A stretch of 64,000 bases of DNA from positions 62,001-126,000 of the forward strand of contig JAODTK010001599.1 of assembly GCA_026419785.1 (NCBI GenBank), given 5' to 3'. Below the pieces are notes generated by a model. The model did no database searches. It saw only the letters and a list, made by a program, of their open reading frames with translations, and was not told the DNA's origin. A program made the translations under genes and the position numbers. Source of the stretch: Sclerodactyla briareus (Eukaryota; Echinodermata; Holothuroidea; Dendrochirotida; Sclerodactylidae). Positions 32,761 through 45,790 of the stretch are shown piece by piece (within the stretch, counting starts at the first letter, position 1; each line of letters starts with the position of its first letter).

Positions 32761-35700
32761 TTCAAGGATAGAATAATTTGAATGCTGTAATTTTGACTGA
32801 AGTTCTTCTTTTCAGATGAGGCATCGAACGGTGGCATTATATTTCAATATCATTCATTTTTTCCCTTTTCCCTCCAATAATGTTCAAAGGCTGAATGGAA
32901 CTTCAACTCTACCTTCTTATGTAATATGTAAATTAAACTTACTTACCCGCTTACATTAATTATAATGAATCTCCCAAAACTTTTAATAATGGTTCATCTA
33001 AGCCTGGTCGAGGTAAATTTACATTTTACTTCTGTCTAGTATAATTTATGTGAGGAAACTTTGGCTATTCCATTGATATGAAAATTGGACCTATAGAAGT
33101 TATGATTTCTTACGTTACTTTGCGTATGTGAGTGTTTATTATAGCAAATCATCAATATTCGTGCCTTTTGTTTGAGAATTTACATGAACCATTTTCACAC
33201 TGAAAAATGTATGGAGAAATTGCTGAACATTCTTCCATAATCTTTGGGTGGCTGTGAAATAGGGGATGGGAGGGGGTGCACCATACGATTTAACCCGAGA
33301 CATAACTGGTATGTTTCGCATATTGGCTACGATGTTGGCAATGCGGAACGCAACAACAAAAATCCAACAAAGAGATTTCGATTCCTTTTTCTTTTCTTTT
33401 GGAACCCCAAACAACCAAATACAGGCGTATGTCCCGTTTCCAGCTATACGAAATACAAGAATATTTGGGTAAAATCTGGTTCTCTTCGTGTCTACCGCTC
33501 TGTCAAGCCATGACAATGCTTGAGGGAGGGTATCCGTTGTATTGACAACGATCGTGAGTCTTGCGCCACTTTGACAATTTTCAACTGTGCAGGGGAATCT
33601 ACTCACCGAGCTTGGCGCCATAAATCACTCGTTTTTCTCCAATTACAACGTTTTTCGTCTCTCTCACGGCCTATAGGAGCTGTTTAACGTCTCTCTCAGC
33701 TCTCGCGATCGCATCTGACGCACATATCGAAGTGGTGAAGTAAAATCTTCATCATCCCATGTTTGGCATTATCGTGGCTCCATTATATCTTTCCCAAGCT
33801 CCCATCAGTATCATTCCCTTGAGGTCCGTATGTGACAAAATGTTACCGCTACCGACCTATACAATCCCCGCCAAAATTATGAGCTTTCCACGTTAACGTT
33901 AATAGATGTATGACCCTCGCGCTGTCTTCCTGGCTTTAGGTTTCGAGAAAACCGAACCTTCGGACCTGGGTTTCTTGAGCGTCAATTCTAGAAGAGAACA
34001 CTTAATAAAACTTGAAAAGACGAACCCTCTGAAAACTTTGGCAGGTGTTTCCTTTTCTCTTTTTTTAAAACACTTTTTGAGCACTGTTTTTTCCAACAAT
34101 ACAGGCTACAGTGTATAGGCTTTTCATGAAATTATGTAATACTACAGTGAAACAATTTACAAACAAAATGCGCATTGATTCTCTGAGCGGTCGTTGTGGC
34201 ACTCGGTTTTCAAAATATAATATCTAGATCTAATTCGATGTTCTACTGTTACAACTACCATTTATCATTCAAATTTTGTAGATCAAACTAATATCAACAA
34301 ACTGTCTTCCCACTTGATGCGACTGGGCGTCCCAACGTGTATACCTGTGGAAGTTCTAGCTTTGGGTGTTATTTGCAATGGGCCGACTTTCTGGCCTGAA
34401 TGGTTACAGGTTTTTCTGACACCACCTTTTCTAACATTACTATAATAAGATGATTATAATAATTCTGACGGAGATTTACACACCCTACCAGCACAACACT
34501 TCACAGATGTCCCCCAATACTTAGTAAAACGTGGGCCAGGCCGGAATGGTTTAGAGTTTCCGAAAAGGAGGTACAGTTTTGAAAACAGGCGTTAATGATA
34601 GAGTAGGGGGATCTAAACCCCTTTCTATACCCCGAACTGTTTAGTGGTGTCATAGCGCACACCCGTGAACAGGCCTTAGGAACACACCGCACGTATCGCT
34701 GTATTTGCAGTGGGTACGGAAAAAGTCGTTGTTCCGAATAAGCCAACCAGAGCCACCCCACCTCGCTCCTCGTTCATGCGCAAGACAATTTTTTCCTTGG
34801 GATGAATGACACTATAAAATTCAACAGTGAATCCTTTTGCTCCAACTATAGTTTCTTGCGGGCATTGTAGAACGATGGCGTAGTTGCATATGTTCGGTAT
34901 GTCAACCCATCACATGCAATCCCTTGCTATGAGTTCCTCGGCTGATAATTAATTGATCACCACTAATTTTCGACCTAACACCCCCCCCCCCCCCCTCCTC
35001 TCTGAATTGTCCCGCCCTCAGATGATCTGCTGGGCTCATCGTGACCCGGTTGTGTCTGCTTCGGCTATGTACTATGGCCCACTACTATGAATGCCTTATG
35101 TTATATCTGTTTGTGGCCGTTGGCTCGCCTTGAGGCCGACAAATCCGAGGGACGGCCAGATCGGAGGACGGAAAAATTAGCTAGCGACCGTGTGATGGTT
35201 GCTCAGCGTGTATGTCCGAATTAATGGCTGAAAGCCCTCACAGGGCTGACAGGCTCATCGCCCTTGCGGGCGAACCGCGAGAAAATGACTATGGCATTCG
35301 TGTGAAAAAATGCATTTGTGGTATTGTTGACCGATGCTGACAACATGACGTATACCATTAGGCCTATACACCGACGGGTCACCATAGACACATACCTAGC
35401 ATGCATCGGTCTGCAGTTTAGTGGATTTGGTTATTTGATGCAATGCCTACCTCCCTGAACTGTTTTTTGACAATTTAACTTTTGAGCAAGGCCCCTTCCT
35501 TCCTTTGCTCAGGTGCCATCATCACTACAGACTATAGCTACTGCTACAGTACAGCATGTTACCTGTACCGCTACCGCGGTACGGTATAGACTACTCCTGT
35601 CTCTCCTTTCCAATGTGTGACCGCAAGTGAAATTATTCATTACTTGGCCCGCCTCGCGGTCGAGTTACTATTCCGCTCTTCGGCGAATTTGAAGACTTAC

Positions 35701-36359
35701 GGGAGGCGCTATGAACTGAAAGCAGGACTTTTATCTCCTCCTATACTGTGAAATCCTGGCCTATACACGGCTATAGTTTTTCTCTTCATTAAACCGTCTC
35801 TCATAGTACAAAGTCCTCCGACTCCCTCCTAAACGGCCCCCTTCCTTCATCTCTCGAATCTCGTCTCCTCAGTTAAATGTGGATACTTTAAAAAATGTCT
35901 CCCCATCTTCGCCGCGCTATGTTCCAGAACTGCTCGGCATGCAGTCCAGAGAGCACTGTAAGAAAGGAGAGAGAGAGAATATTTTCCTCTCGGGATTGCC
36001 GCCAAATTGCGTTGCCATGCGACGTAATTTTTACATACCAGCATCAAACATGATTGACTCTCACGCACGTGCGTGTGTTTTATTACAACTGATTGCCTTG
36101 AGGTAATTATGTAGAAGGGGCCGTTGCATTGCCTAAAGAATTGGCGCCAATTAATAGAGAAGGCTGCTGGCGGGCGGATTGTGTCTGAATATATTGCCTT
36201 CCTTGTGGCAATAGCTTCTCCATACTTGGTCGTTGGATTACAGCCTATTTGGATAATGGATAGGTAGTTTCAAATTCAAGAGACACTAATGCTTGTACGG
36301 ACTATGTAACATTCACTCCTTCCTTGCGAAATACCAATAGCCTTAAAATGGACAACACC
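32761..36359. other. Unrecognised non-coding stretch of 3.6 kb
   Basis: No relic or RNA recognised. It includes a reverse-strand 160-codon frame (33139-33621), a C15 run at 34981-34995, a small palindromic TACCG/CGGTA motif at about 35566-35586, and TAGGCCTA near 35358. The long frame is listed separately as doubtful. Confidence 0.4.
33139..33621 (-). other. 160-codon open frame, no recognised product
   Basis: The longest reverse-strand frame not explained by a repeat or relic. It starts MAPSSVSRFPCTVENCQSG and contains a Lys/Glu run (KEKKKESK) after a hydrophobic patch. No family, signal peptide or clear membrane helix is evident. About one frame of this length is expected by chance in six frames of 64 kb, so I do not call a gene. 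Confidence 0.12.
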
Positions 36360-36960
36360 ATTGAAGGACAACTGCGGCTTGATACAACATAGTTATATCG
36401 TGGAGACTGGAAAACTGTATCTAAGGTCCGAACCCCATTTCAATAGTGTTCCTATGTGGATTATTGGCCTTCAAAGTTTGGTCCATGTGCAGCACGGAAT
36501 GAGGATCCGGAGATTCACAATTGCTCAATACAGCATGACGTACCACATGACGACACGGGAACACATGTAGTTTTATGATTTCATTGATTCCTTTTGTTGA
36601 ATAAGTCACCGTTTAGCAGAAGTTTTGTTTCTTTTCTCAACAATGTACCATCACCACCTACCATCCACATACAGCAATCCTCTCCCATAGACTAGATGCT
36701 TTTCGCAGTGAAATTAATGTTGAATTTCAATAGAATACAATAATGTTACCTAGTTGAGTCACGTAGCATCATTTAGTATTGCATGATGGGATCTGCGCAT
36801 ACACATGCACAAACTTCAAAGGACTGTAACTCCCGTAACGGAAATTCGTATGAAGATAGGGTTTTGGGCTGACGCATTCAGTTTTTCTCTCTCAGCTAAT
36901 TATATTAGCCTCTTCCTAATTCATCCCAGACATTTGTCCTTTAACGTCCTGAATTGTAAA
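36360..36960 (+). repeat. Rep-E copy 1
   Basis: It matches 60790-61383 in order and orientation: 'ggcttgatacaaca', 'tggaaaactgtatct', 'catttcaata', 'ttattggcc-tcaaagtt', 'acagcaatcctctccc', 'atgatgggat', 'tacacatgcaca-acttcaaagg' and 'tttttctc'. Non-coding throughout; the class is unknown. Confidence 0.65.
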
Positions 36961-38390
36961 TTCGCCCTGCCTAATACCGCAAACTATTTGCTGACAGCGC
37001 GGGCTTGGGCGCTCACATGCTTTTTAAGCCTTTACATGTACGCTGAAATCGTAAAGCATGAATGACTGGACTTCGACTGTTCGACGTGTATATTCCACTC
37101 ATATCATCATTGACTGACAATGTCCGTCCTCGTTTTTTTTTTAAAGATGCCACGACTATTGACCAATTTTGTCAAAATCGACGAGTTTATAGAAGGTGCA
37201 TGTTTACAAGATATTCTGACTCTGACCTCTGTTGACCTCTGACCTGACCCCAAAACAACCAGTTCATGTCCATCACGAGAAACACACATGTGAAGTAAGC
37301 TCTTCAGTCCGTCCATTCAGGTTATGGTAGAGCTATATCCTGTCCACCCAATTTCAGGTTAGACTGGATCGGGCGTTCTGGCCTTTATCGTGTTACAACG
37401 ATCGAACTGAACTCTGGTACCTACCCTGTACAAACTTGAAAACAACTTGGGATGATCTACTCATATGGTGACATTCATCCGGGTGAGATCGAATAAGGTG
37501 CTGTACAAACATTATACAAACATACACACATACTGTCCTGACTGTACGGATTCCTCTGACTCAGGAATCATACACTTCTGAATATATGGTTCCAGTAAAT
37601 TCACATGGTCCTTGTCTGGAGCTTAAACCCCTCCCACCTTGAAGAATCATGGCGTCAACCACTTCATTCTGTATAGATTACGGTAATATCGCCACTATTT
37701 ATGTCATTGCCACGCGATATTAATATCGGTATCCGGCGACAATCTCTCCCGTACGTGTTAAAAATTAACAAGCTGTGTTGCGAGGCGAACTACTCCTATA
37801 GTCACATGGTTATGTCGGGCAGAGTAGCGTAATGTCTGCTTGGCAGGCGGTTTCATTCGAAGCCAAAATATTTATTTCACCATCACGCTTTCACTTCGCT
37901 CGCGCCATACCCCAATATTCCGAGAGTGTCCCCCTATGTGGGAACGACTGATGGGTTGCTGCTCGTGCGTTCGGTGACATCAATAGTTTTTTCGCCATTC
38001 TTAAAATAACTGCATCGTTGCTTGTGTAAACTAACTGACATACGATGGTACAAAGCGTGATGTAAGAATTGTAATTACGTCCCACTCATTCACCACCTCA
38101 GATCTCCTGAAATGCCCAGAGTCTAGAGCTGGACGCACGTGCTTACAGGGCACGCAAACAAAGTGATGGGAACGGGTCTCACTCGTCCTTTTATGTGTAA
38201 ACAGGGCGTAGTACGGTACCGAAGGGTTTGTTGACCCCGGTTTGATACAACATTCTGTAATAACGCTTTTACCAGCAGTTGCCGAGAATAACAAGATATA
38301 TCTCACAGCACCCGCGAATAGACATAGATTAGGAAAGGCGTATTTCATGACCCTAATCTCGATTTAAAAGTTTTTACCGCACCTACCTCA
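36961..38390. other. Unrecognised stretch with a TGACCT half-site run
   Basis: No gene. Four closely spaced half-sites TGACCT/TGACCC lie at 37223-37250. The rest is unremarkable. Confidence 0.4.
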
Positions 38391-38480
38391 TTATAATAAT
38401 AATACTACAATATAATCATAATAATAATCCAAATCAATAAGAATATAATAAAGAATAATAATAATAATATAATAATAATC
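38391..38480. repeat. AAT-rich trinucleotide array
   Basis: About 90 bp of imperfect AAT/ATA repeat. Confidence 0.85.
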
Positions 38481-39588
38481 CCGTTGTTTTTTTTTCTTAC
38501 AGGAACAGCAACACGGTGTCGCATCCCGCGGCTAATGATGACGGGGTCCGTTTTTATGAACATATCGTCCCAGGGTTCACGAACTGCAGCATTGACAAAT
38601 CACTAGTGGCGATATACGGTGTAGTTATTTATTTAGTCGGGTTTTTTCATCATGACGTCAGGCGACGATGCCGTCGCATCTAATTCAAGAGCTTGCAACG
38701 ACAGTGCGTCTTTACTATATTCTGACTGTAAATATGTAAAACCTGAAGCCTAACACACTCAGTTTGTTTTAGTGAGAAGATGAATGCGAGCAAGCTGTGA
38801 TATAAATGTGATGTAATTTAAGTTTCAATATAAAGCTTATACGCGTCATATGGAATAACGTTTAACTCCATACTCTATATTCATTCAATTTCCTATCAAT
38901 TATTTTTTATTAGCAACTGACAACAACTTCGCATCAACTTTGAAGACCAAGATGAAATATATAACGAGGCTGATAGCAGGAGAAAGACGAATATGCTGGA
39001 GGAAAACTAAATGCGTCCGTCCAACCTCTACGTTCATAGGACTTTCCGGTACAGAGTTAGCAGTTAGAGGCCTTTGACCAGATCGAGCTAGACAAATAAG
39101 TGAGGTCATACTTGCACAACCCTGCAAATATTCTCTGTTATCTGTGTTGTTCAACTGTGACGACATGCGCAACAGAGATTATCCCATATTCCTCTGCATC
39201 AGGGAAGGCCAATAACTCCACATAAGAAAACATTGTATTGAAATGTGCATGGTTTGGACATATTGATATTGTTTTCCATTCCCCATGATATAACCTCTAT
39301 TATCCAAGGCTCCAGTTGTCCTTTAAATAATATGAATGTCATCTTACGAAATGTGAATGATTCAATATAATTCTTCATCTCTTCAATTAACTATTCCTTT
39401 TTTGTATAGTGAGTATAAAGCAGCGCTTGAAATAGTGCTAGCAATGTGAGCATAGTTGTAGGAATCCTGTATGTTGTCTATAGTTTGAGTACAAACTACC
39501 TGCTACACCACATCCAAATTGTATAGCATCTCGCCCATTTTTGAGGAGCATTTTGCGATGCTATACCGACTATTTCGAACGCTGGTAT
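38481..39588. other. Unrecognised non-coding stretch
   Basis: AT-rich. No recognised content. Confidence 0.4.
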
Positions 39589-40016
39589 TAAAGACAAAGT
39601 CCAGCCAAATAATACTCTTTTTGGTGTTATAATGTTAAGATCATAAAAAAATCATTCAAAAATATCACTTTGTTCAGGTTTATAGCACGTTCGGTTGGAA
39701 GAATGGCTTCCTCAAATTTCATATAATTTGGTGAATTTGGCAACTGGCAACCTTTTTTGATGTCATATCTACCAATTATAAGGGGAAAGTTAACACATAT
39801 TTCTTACCCTTTTTGTTTGAATCGGTAGATATGACGTCAACCAATGTTGCAATTTTGCAAATTGCCAACTTAGCAGTGGTAAATTGATAATCTTTAAAAA
39901 TGTGGTAACCTTTTATACTCGAACAGGCTATGAACATGAACAAAGTTTGATTGGCATGGTTTTCACTGCACAATCATATGACATTTAAAAATATTTCTGG
40001 CTGGACTTGCCCTTTA
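39589..40016. mobile_element. MITE-2: inverted-repeat element with inner palindrome
   Basis: The tips TAAAGACAAAGTCCAGCCA (39589-39607) and TGGCTGGACTTGCCCTTTA (39998-40016) are inverted repeats. A second inner pair, 'gatgtcatatctacc' (about 39760) and 'ggtagatatgacgtc' (about 39824), flanks a short loop, and 'gcaactggcaac' pairs with 'gttgcaa'. The whole 428 bp therefore folds on itself. Non-coding. It resembles other deuterostome MITEs in having nested palindromes. Confidence 0.75.
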
Positions 40017-40461
40017 CGTAACCAGTAAGCAGGTAAGTAACAACCGGCTGATTGAGGTAACTTATCAAACCAGGAAACAGAAAGTAGAATCCAATATATA
40101 TCGGGTTCTACTCAGGATTGCCGGGTGCCAGTTTTTCTACACTATAGGGTCCTATTTCTAATGAAGGGGGTCTCTTACCTGAATACAGTTTCCGACGAAG
40201 GGAAATCTTCCAAATTTTTCCAAATTGTAATTTGAAATATTAATTTCAACCACTTGGGATTAACGATAAAATGATTACATTTATTGAAATCACAGTGTCT
40301 GCAAAAAAAGAGATGCCAACTGACAAATTATGCATACATGTGATTTATTGACAAATCGTTCATCAGTTCATGAAAGTATAGTAATATATGAACCAATGTG
40401 AAACCGAAGAGATTGAAATTGCTAATCCAGTATAATCTGGCAATTCGAAGAAAAGTCATTA
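40017..40461. other. Unrecognised non-coding stretch
   Basis: Nothing recognised apart from its proximity to the RT fragment on its right, whose 3' part may once have lain here. Confidence 0.35.
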
Positions 40462-40524
40462 TCAATCGAAGAAAAGTCCCTCGAAATCATGAGCAATTTT
40501 GAGAACCTGAATCAAACCACCGCC
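40462..40524 (-). pseudogene. LINE reverse-transcriptase C-terminus fragment
   Basis: The reverse strand reads GGLIQVLKIAHDFEGLFFD before a stop at about 40464-40462. It aligns with GDLIRGFKIVHGFEG of the fragment at 14243-14500 and with the RGDLI...FKI.HGF block of jockey/CR1-type polymerases. Weaker similarity extends to about 40620 at the DNA level. Only a short scrap survives. Confidence 0.6.
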
Positions 40525-42810
40525 TAAGCTCCATCGATGTCGGAAAATGAGACAGGCCGAAGTGGGACGAAGTGGGCCGAAGTCAAACCGAGACGCCCCA
40601 GTATGTATATAGCGGCAGGACTAGATAAAAAAACCAAGTAAATAGAATAGTAAATATTTGTATAAATTTGGCTTCCGCTCCTTTGATTGTTTTCAAACTT
40701 CCAGAGCGTTAAGCAAATAAAACGCATACAAACTGACCAACTAAATGCAATTTATGGATTGGCTTTATCTGTGTCTGGTACTTCTTAACTTATCAGGCTT
40801 ACCGTTCAAATTGTGATCAAACCAGTCCGGCCTGTAGTTATTGCTAACTTCTTTGTTGGTTCAACTTATTATGCAGAACTCCAATTTAGTTGAAAGGACA
40901 GAAAAACGGAAAAATCGAGTTTATTTACTTTTGTAATGGAGTAAGAGAGTGGCTATGTAATGTATACGGCTCGTTGGTATTATTGTCCGGGTCCCTTGCT
41001 GAGCAAACATGATAAGCTGTGATAAGACGTGTCCACACTGTTCTCACTAACCATATAACTATAAACCATCGTATTTCTAAGATCGCCACTACAGATTTGC
41101 AATCGGCAAGGCAGGAAATAAATGAGCAGTTCATGGAGGCAGGTCTATATCCTATTCCTCTGAAGAATATTGAAGAAATCATTTGGAATAATATATTTTA
41201 TGACAACGGCGGCCTATATGACTCCTCTAGGAGAATGGTTCCCCCACTCAAATCTGTCAGACACCAGCGAAACAAACGTCGTTTTCGTCATGACACAATA
41301 TCATTAATTGTTTTGCACCCATACGTGACTGTGGGCCTAGTCTATGTAGGTGCACACAGGACTGGAAGACAAACCCATACAGCCGTTTAGGGTACCGGTC
41401 ACTGAAAAATAGGCCTACTCCACAATTGGGCAACCGGTGTCTATGGCATATTGACACAACTGAAATTATATGGAAAACAACTAGCTGGGAAGCATCGTCG
41501 AATCTGTCATAATTATCGTTCCTAGCGATTCTGGTCAGTTTTCGAGATAACGTGGTGAAGAATTGAATTTTAATCACTAGCACGCCCGTCATAGAGCACG
41601 CCATCATCCTACGGACTTGCGACTCCCAAATAGACATAGCGGAAGTACAGAAGTACGGAACTCACTGGCCACTCGTTTGATGGGAGATTATGCTCAACAT
41701 AATTTCCTAATCAGTTTATCAGTAGTGTCGGCTATCCACCAGGGAGACCGGCGTTGCATCCATTTCGGCAATCATACCAAAGACTAGACGAAGACTTAGA
41801 AGTCTCGCTTGGCGTTGCTGGAAACAGGAATAGGGAATAATGTGGCTAGGCAATTCGATGAAGTTGGCTGTCGGGTGCAATAACCCTATCCTTCGCACAG
41901 AGGTTTTGCTTTGTAAAATTCCGTTGTAACTGGTGAGGTTTCGCAGCTGTCAATTGGATGCGGTATCCAGGTAGCATGCACTCTTACCGGACCTCGAATA
42001 GGTAGCGGTCTCTGTCTGACAAGTGTTATAAAAAAATTAAAAAATAAATAGCGAGAGGGGAATATTTTTACTAAAAGAAATCCATCGAGGTTAATTCTCT
42101 GCAACCAAATGCTCACCAATTATGGAAATACGCAGCACATAGCTGCCCGTATATTGTCTTGTCTTGTCTTCTTGTCTTGTATGGGACTATGAAAACACCA
42201 ACTACTGGTTATCAATGCATAGGGGCAGCACACAACAGGCACAAGCTTATTGAGATGATGATGAGGAATTTACACCATCCAATCTGGAATTGTTGGGCCA
42301 ACAAAACCACCTGACTGAAGGACGTCAGAGGTATTACAATACTGTCTATAGTAAGTCATTCATGATGAGGATCGTGTGCGAAGTTACTCTGTAACTCCAC
42401 GAAATCAGAAGAAACCGTAAAGCCATATGGCGTTAACGGCTAATGAAACAGCTTGAGTTGGCATTGCGCCTTCTCTCCTGCAAAGTGGTAGGGAAGATGT
42501 TGCAGGAGCCCGGCGACACGGGGTGACCGCGGTGATTCTTGCAAAACAAATCGGAGAGCTTTGCGCTGAAACCATTTCAAGATTTAATGTGACAAGCTTT
42601 AGATATATACTAGTGTTAGTAATGGTAATTTTGGGAAGTGTCCAAGAATAAAGGGTAAAATGGCAGGGGAGGAAGTGCCAAATGAGAAATCGTGTTGCAG
42701 GTTTGGTTCGCATTGCTACCGGTACAGAGGACATTGTTTGTCTGGGAGCAACTACATGGCGAAACAGCGAGAGAGCGAGTGACGGTTTTTTAAAAGGGAC
42801 CGTCCCGATG
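40525..42810. other. Unrecognised non-coding stretch
   Basis: About 2.3 kb. Frames of 123-139 codons at 41019-41390, 41257-41637 and 42405-42824 oppose or overlap one another and have no domain. A short CTTGT repeat lies at 42154-42180. Confidence 0.35.
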
Positions 42811-42875
42811 AACGATAATCCCACTGCAATTCGATATCGATTAGTATACCGTCACGATGATATGTCAATGGAAAT
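42811..42875 (+). repeat. Rep-F copy 2
   Basis: It shares 'ccactgcaattcgatatcgat' type sequence, 'gtatacc/atatcg' and 'gatgatatgtcaatg' with 14635-14705. It is followed by GATATACC / GGTATA-rich sequence to about 42940, which may be an inner palindrome. Confidence 0.5.
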
Positions 42876-44860
42876 CGGTACCGGGTTAACTATACCCTGC
42901 ACCTTTTCGATATACCCGGGCAATCAAGAGATATCGAAATGCCCGCCCAAGTCCTCCATTTATAGTCTTATAGGTCTGATTTGGCGATTATGGGGAACAA
43001 TTTATCTGTTATTCGGGTTATTAATTACAAGAACAGGCTTCTCTAGATGATCCCTCCTTTGAGTTATTTCACGAATTTTCCAAGAGGAAATGACGTAGAC
43101 CTAAAAATCTATATCTTTCTCTGATGAAATGAAAGGCACTAAATTGATTGCTGGTTGGAATAAATTGCTTCCGCTCACCTGCTCACAGTGTTGGGATATA
43201 CACCCAGGTGCGTACACAGCGTTCGGTCCAACATAACGTGAATCATAGAAGACATTGAGTGTGGAACAACCCAATCGCGTTGCGCTGATTGTGACGCGTT
43301 GCCGTGTCATGACATATCACACTCATGTACACTACATCTTTTCAAATCAGATTACTTTATTGGGCAAGTGAGAGAAACAGGGTCCCATGTTGAGGACGAT
43401 CGTGAGCCGTGCAGGTGCACAAGGGGAAGACCTTGTGGAAAATTAAACAAGCAACACCGGCAGACTGGGTTATGCATTTCTTGGTACCTGGCCTATGTTA
43501 TACAGCTATACGTGAACCAGAATAGGTGATAGAGGAATTTTCAAGAATATGTTCCTGACTGGGACCAATACCAGCTAACCACCCCTTCTTACTAAGGTAA
43601 AAGAGACCTTTGTTCTTTCGACCTTAGCGATAGCCTAATGTAACCCCGATAACTGCATTTGGTTAGATACTGTGAACTGCTGAAGGAGCGCGGGAGTCGT
43701 GATTTTTAACCACTCGTTCGTTGTTTGCATATGTAGGTTCCAGCCTCTATGGACGGAGCTTAGGTAAAAATAGTAGAACTAAACACAACTCGGAAATAAG
43801 GCCAACGTTGTTCCATTCCAGGGAGTGGTTCTATCGTCGCTGAAGCTAAGCGGTGGTATCGATCAGGCATTGGCGATAACCTCCACGATCAGGAGTATGA
43901 AGAAAATTGAAAAGATTTGCACGTTCGATACCGACGGTACGGTTAACGACGCGATCGATAAAGTTAAAGTGGCAATGCCCGACGGTTAATAATTAATGGT
44001 TGCGATTTTTTCTGGAAATTTTTGGCACGCAGGTGGGTGGCCTGAGGAAGAGATTGGTCATGCTAATTAAAGATTTACAGTTCTCCCCAGATCGAAAGGT
44101 AGGAAATGAGGGAAATCATGTTCCAAATTTGTTGTCTGTTCTCAGAGATTCTGATTTTTTTTTTTCTTTTTTTTTTTTTTTTCCCCCACAAAAAAGTAAC
44201 TTTTTTGGGTGTGAGCTGACATACTAGACTGCGTTCAGGTCGAATTTAGAACAGTTAGTGACGTGAGTAGACGTCACTCGGCTTATACCGAGGATAAGGA
44301 AATATGGAATAATATTGAAAAGGTATATAAAGACATCGTATGACGTCCACCATGCATAAATGTTTGAAACGAAAGGAAGAAACTAGTGCGACGCTCACTG
44401 GTCGTAGAAGAAAATAGGTAATAAAAGTTCATATTGGATTAAAGATATTGTTTGACTGCTACGCTCTGAAAAAAGTGAAAGAATTCTTCACGCACCTGGT
44501 GGATCTGAGTCAATGCCTAAAAGATTAAACGTTACACATTGTTGTGTAGAAGTCAGTGGGCGAGATGTGTTAATTATTCTACAAAATCGACATGCTAATC
44601 AGCCAATAAGATGACAACAACAGTCAAAAGTATTTACATGAATTATGTCGGACACCTACGTTTTTTTTTTTTCGTCAGGAGTGATAAGATAAACTTAAGG
44701 AAAACGGACTTGGTATTTAGATTTAGGTAAGTAGTACAATTTAAACAAAACAATAGTGATATTCATTATAACTGAGAAAGTTTTCCTCAAAACTTTTGTT
44801 TTCTAGCAGTGTTAGTAATGTTGTGGGGCGACGATGCTCCGGTCTCTGAGTTCCGGAGCT
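42876..44860. other. Unrecognised non-coding stretch
   Basis: T-rich tract at 44155-44182; nothing else recognised over 2 kb. Confidence 0.4.
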
Positions 44861-45215
44861 GATGTTTCGAGGTTCGATGTTCCCGGGGTCGATGTTCCCG
44901 TTACGTATATAAGTTTTAATGGCACCCGAATTTACGAGTTCGATGTTCCCAGGGTCCGATGTTCCCGGAGTCCGATGTTCCCGAGGTCCACTGTTCCGAG
45001 GTTCGATTTTCCCAAGGTTCGATGTTCCCGAGGATCGGGATCATCGAGCCTAAGGAATTTAAGAATAAATAAAATATAGAAATGTGGAACATCGAACACT
45101 GGGAACATCGAACCTGCGGAACATCGGACCCGGGAACATGGAACCCTAGGGACCTCGAACCTCTCGGGAATAATCGAACCCCGGCGAAACATGATCGAAT
45201 TCTCAGGAACATTGT
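44861..45215. repeat. 16-bp minisatellite in two opposed arms
   Basis: Left arm (44861-45034): units of 15-16 bases close to CGATGTTCCCGAGGTT, six in a row at 44941-45034 and about two more at 44861-44900 after a 40-base interruption. Right arm (45085-45215): the same unit reverse-complemented, about eight units that become ragged toward the right. A spacer of about 50 AT-rich bases (45035-45084) separates the arms. Each unit itself holds the near-palindrome TTCGA. Open frames of 81-100 codons on both strands are by-products of the repeat. Confidence 0.9.
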
Positions 45216-45315
45216 CATAGCCCCGTTCGGTCATGCATTCCGCGGATCTTTATTGAGGCAATATATCCACAGTATTTCCACACACTTAGAAAATATCATG
45301 ACTTAGGACACCTAT
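45216..45315. other. Short unrecognised spacer
   Basis: Sequence between the minisatellite and the TGTGTAA-rich stretch; nothing recognised. Confidence 0.4.
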
Positions 45316-45790
45316 TATGCTGTTGTGTAACCAGAAAATAATGTGTATAATCGCAAAAAAAAATTGGTGTATTTTTTCACAATTTCACGAAACCTTCACA
45401 CAATGTTGTGTAATTCTAAGCAATTCGGGATGCGTGGTTAGTTACACAGTGGTATGTAAATTTACACATTTTTTAGAGTGATGGCGTACAGTGACGCTCA
45501 TGACGCATTACGGAAAGTCAGCTTACAATAATACCCAGTAAAACGCATATGGCATTTTGGTACATCACTATGCACACGTGTTGTGTAATGTGTAAACCAA
45601 ATGCAACAACTTGTGTGTGAAATCAACGAAAAGAGCAGCATTTCCATGGTGAAATCACACATCGCTTCTGTGTGATGGGGGTGTACACAACAATGCGCCA
45701 TTTTTACACGACGCGAGGTAAGTGGCACCAGTAAATAGTTGTTGTGTTATTTGTTACACGGTTTGTGTATTTGTTTCATGGGGTAAACTA
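45316..45790. mobile_element. TGTGTAA-rich stretch related to MITE-4
   Basis: It contains 'gttgtgtaa', 'tgttgtgtaattc', 'tagttacacagtgg' (about 45441-45454), 'tttacacattttttagagtg' (about 45462-45481), 'tgttgtgtaatgtgtaa' and 'tgttacacgg'. 'gttacacagtgg' is identical to the right end of the 0.3 kb element. The reverse complement, CACTCTAAAAAATGTGTAAA, resembles its left end. Probably one or two decayed, nested copies; the exact limits are unclear. Confidence 0.5.

Noticed and set aside
40525..42824. Frames of 123-139 codons as candidate exons
   Set aside because: They overlap on opposite strands, and none shows a family motif or plausible splice context.
44834..45234. Open frames of 81-100 codons on both strands with repeated Ser/Arg/Phe or Met-Phe motifs
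   Set aside because: They are translations of the 16-bp minisatellite; a near multiple-of-three repeat without stops gives such frames.
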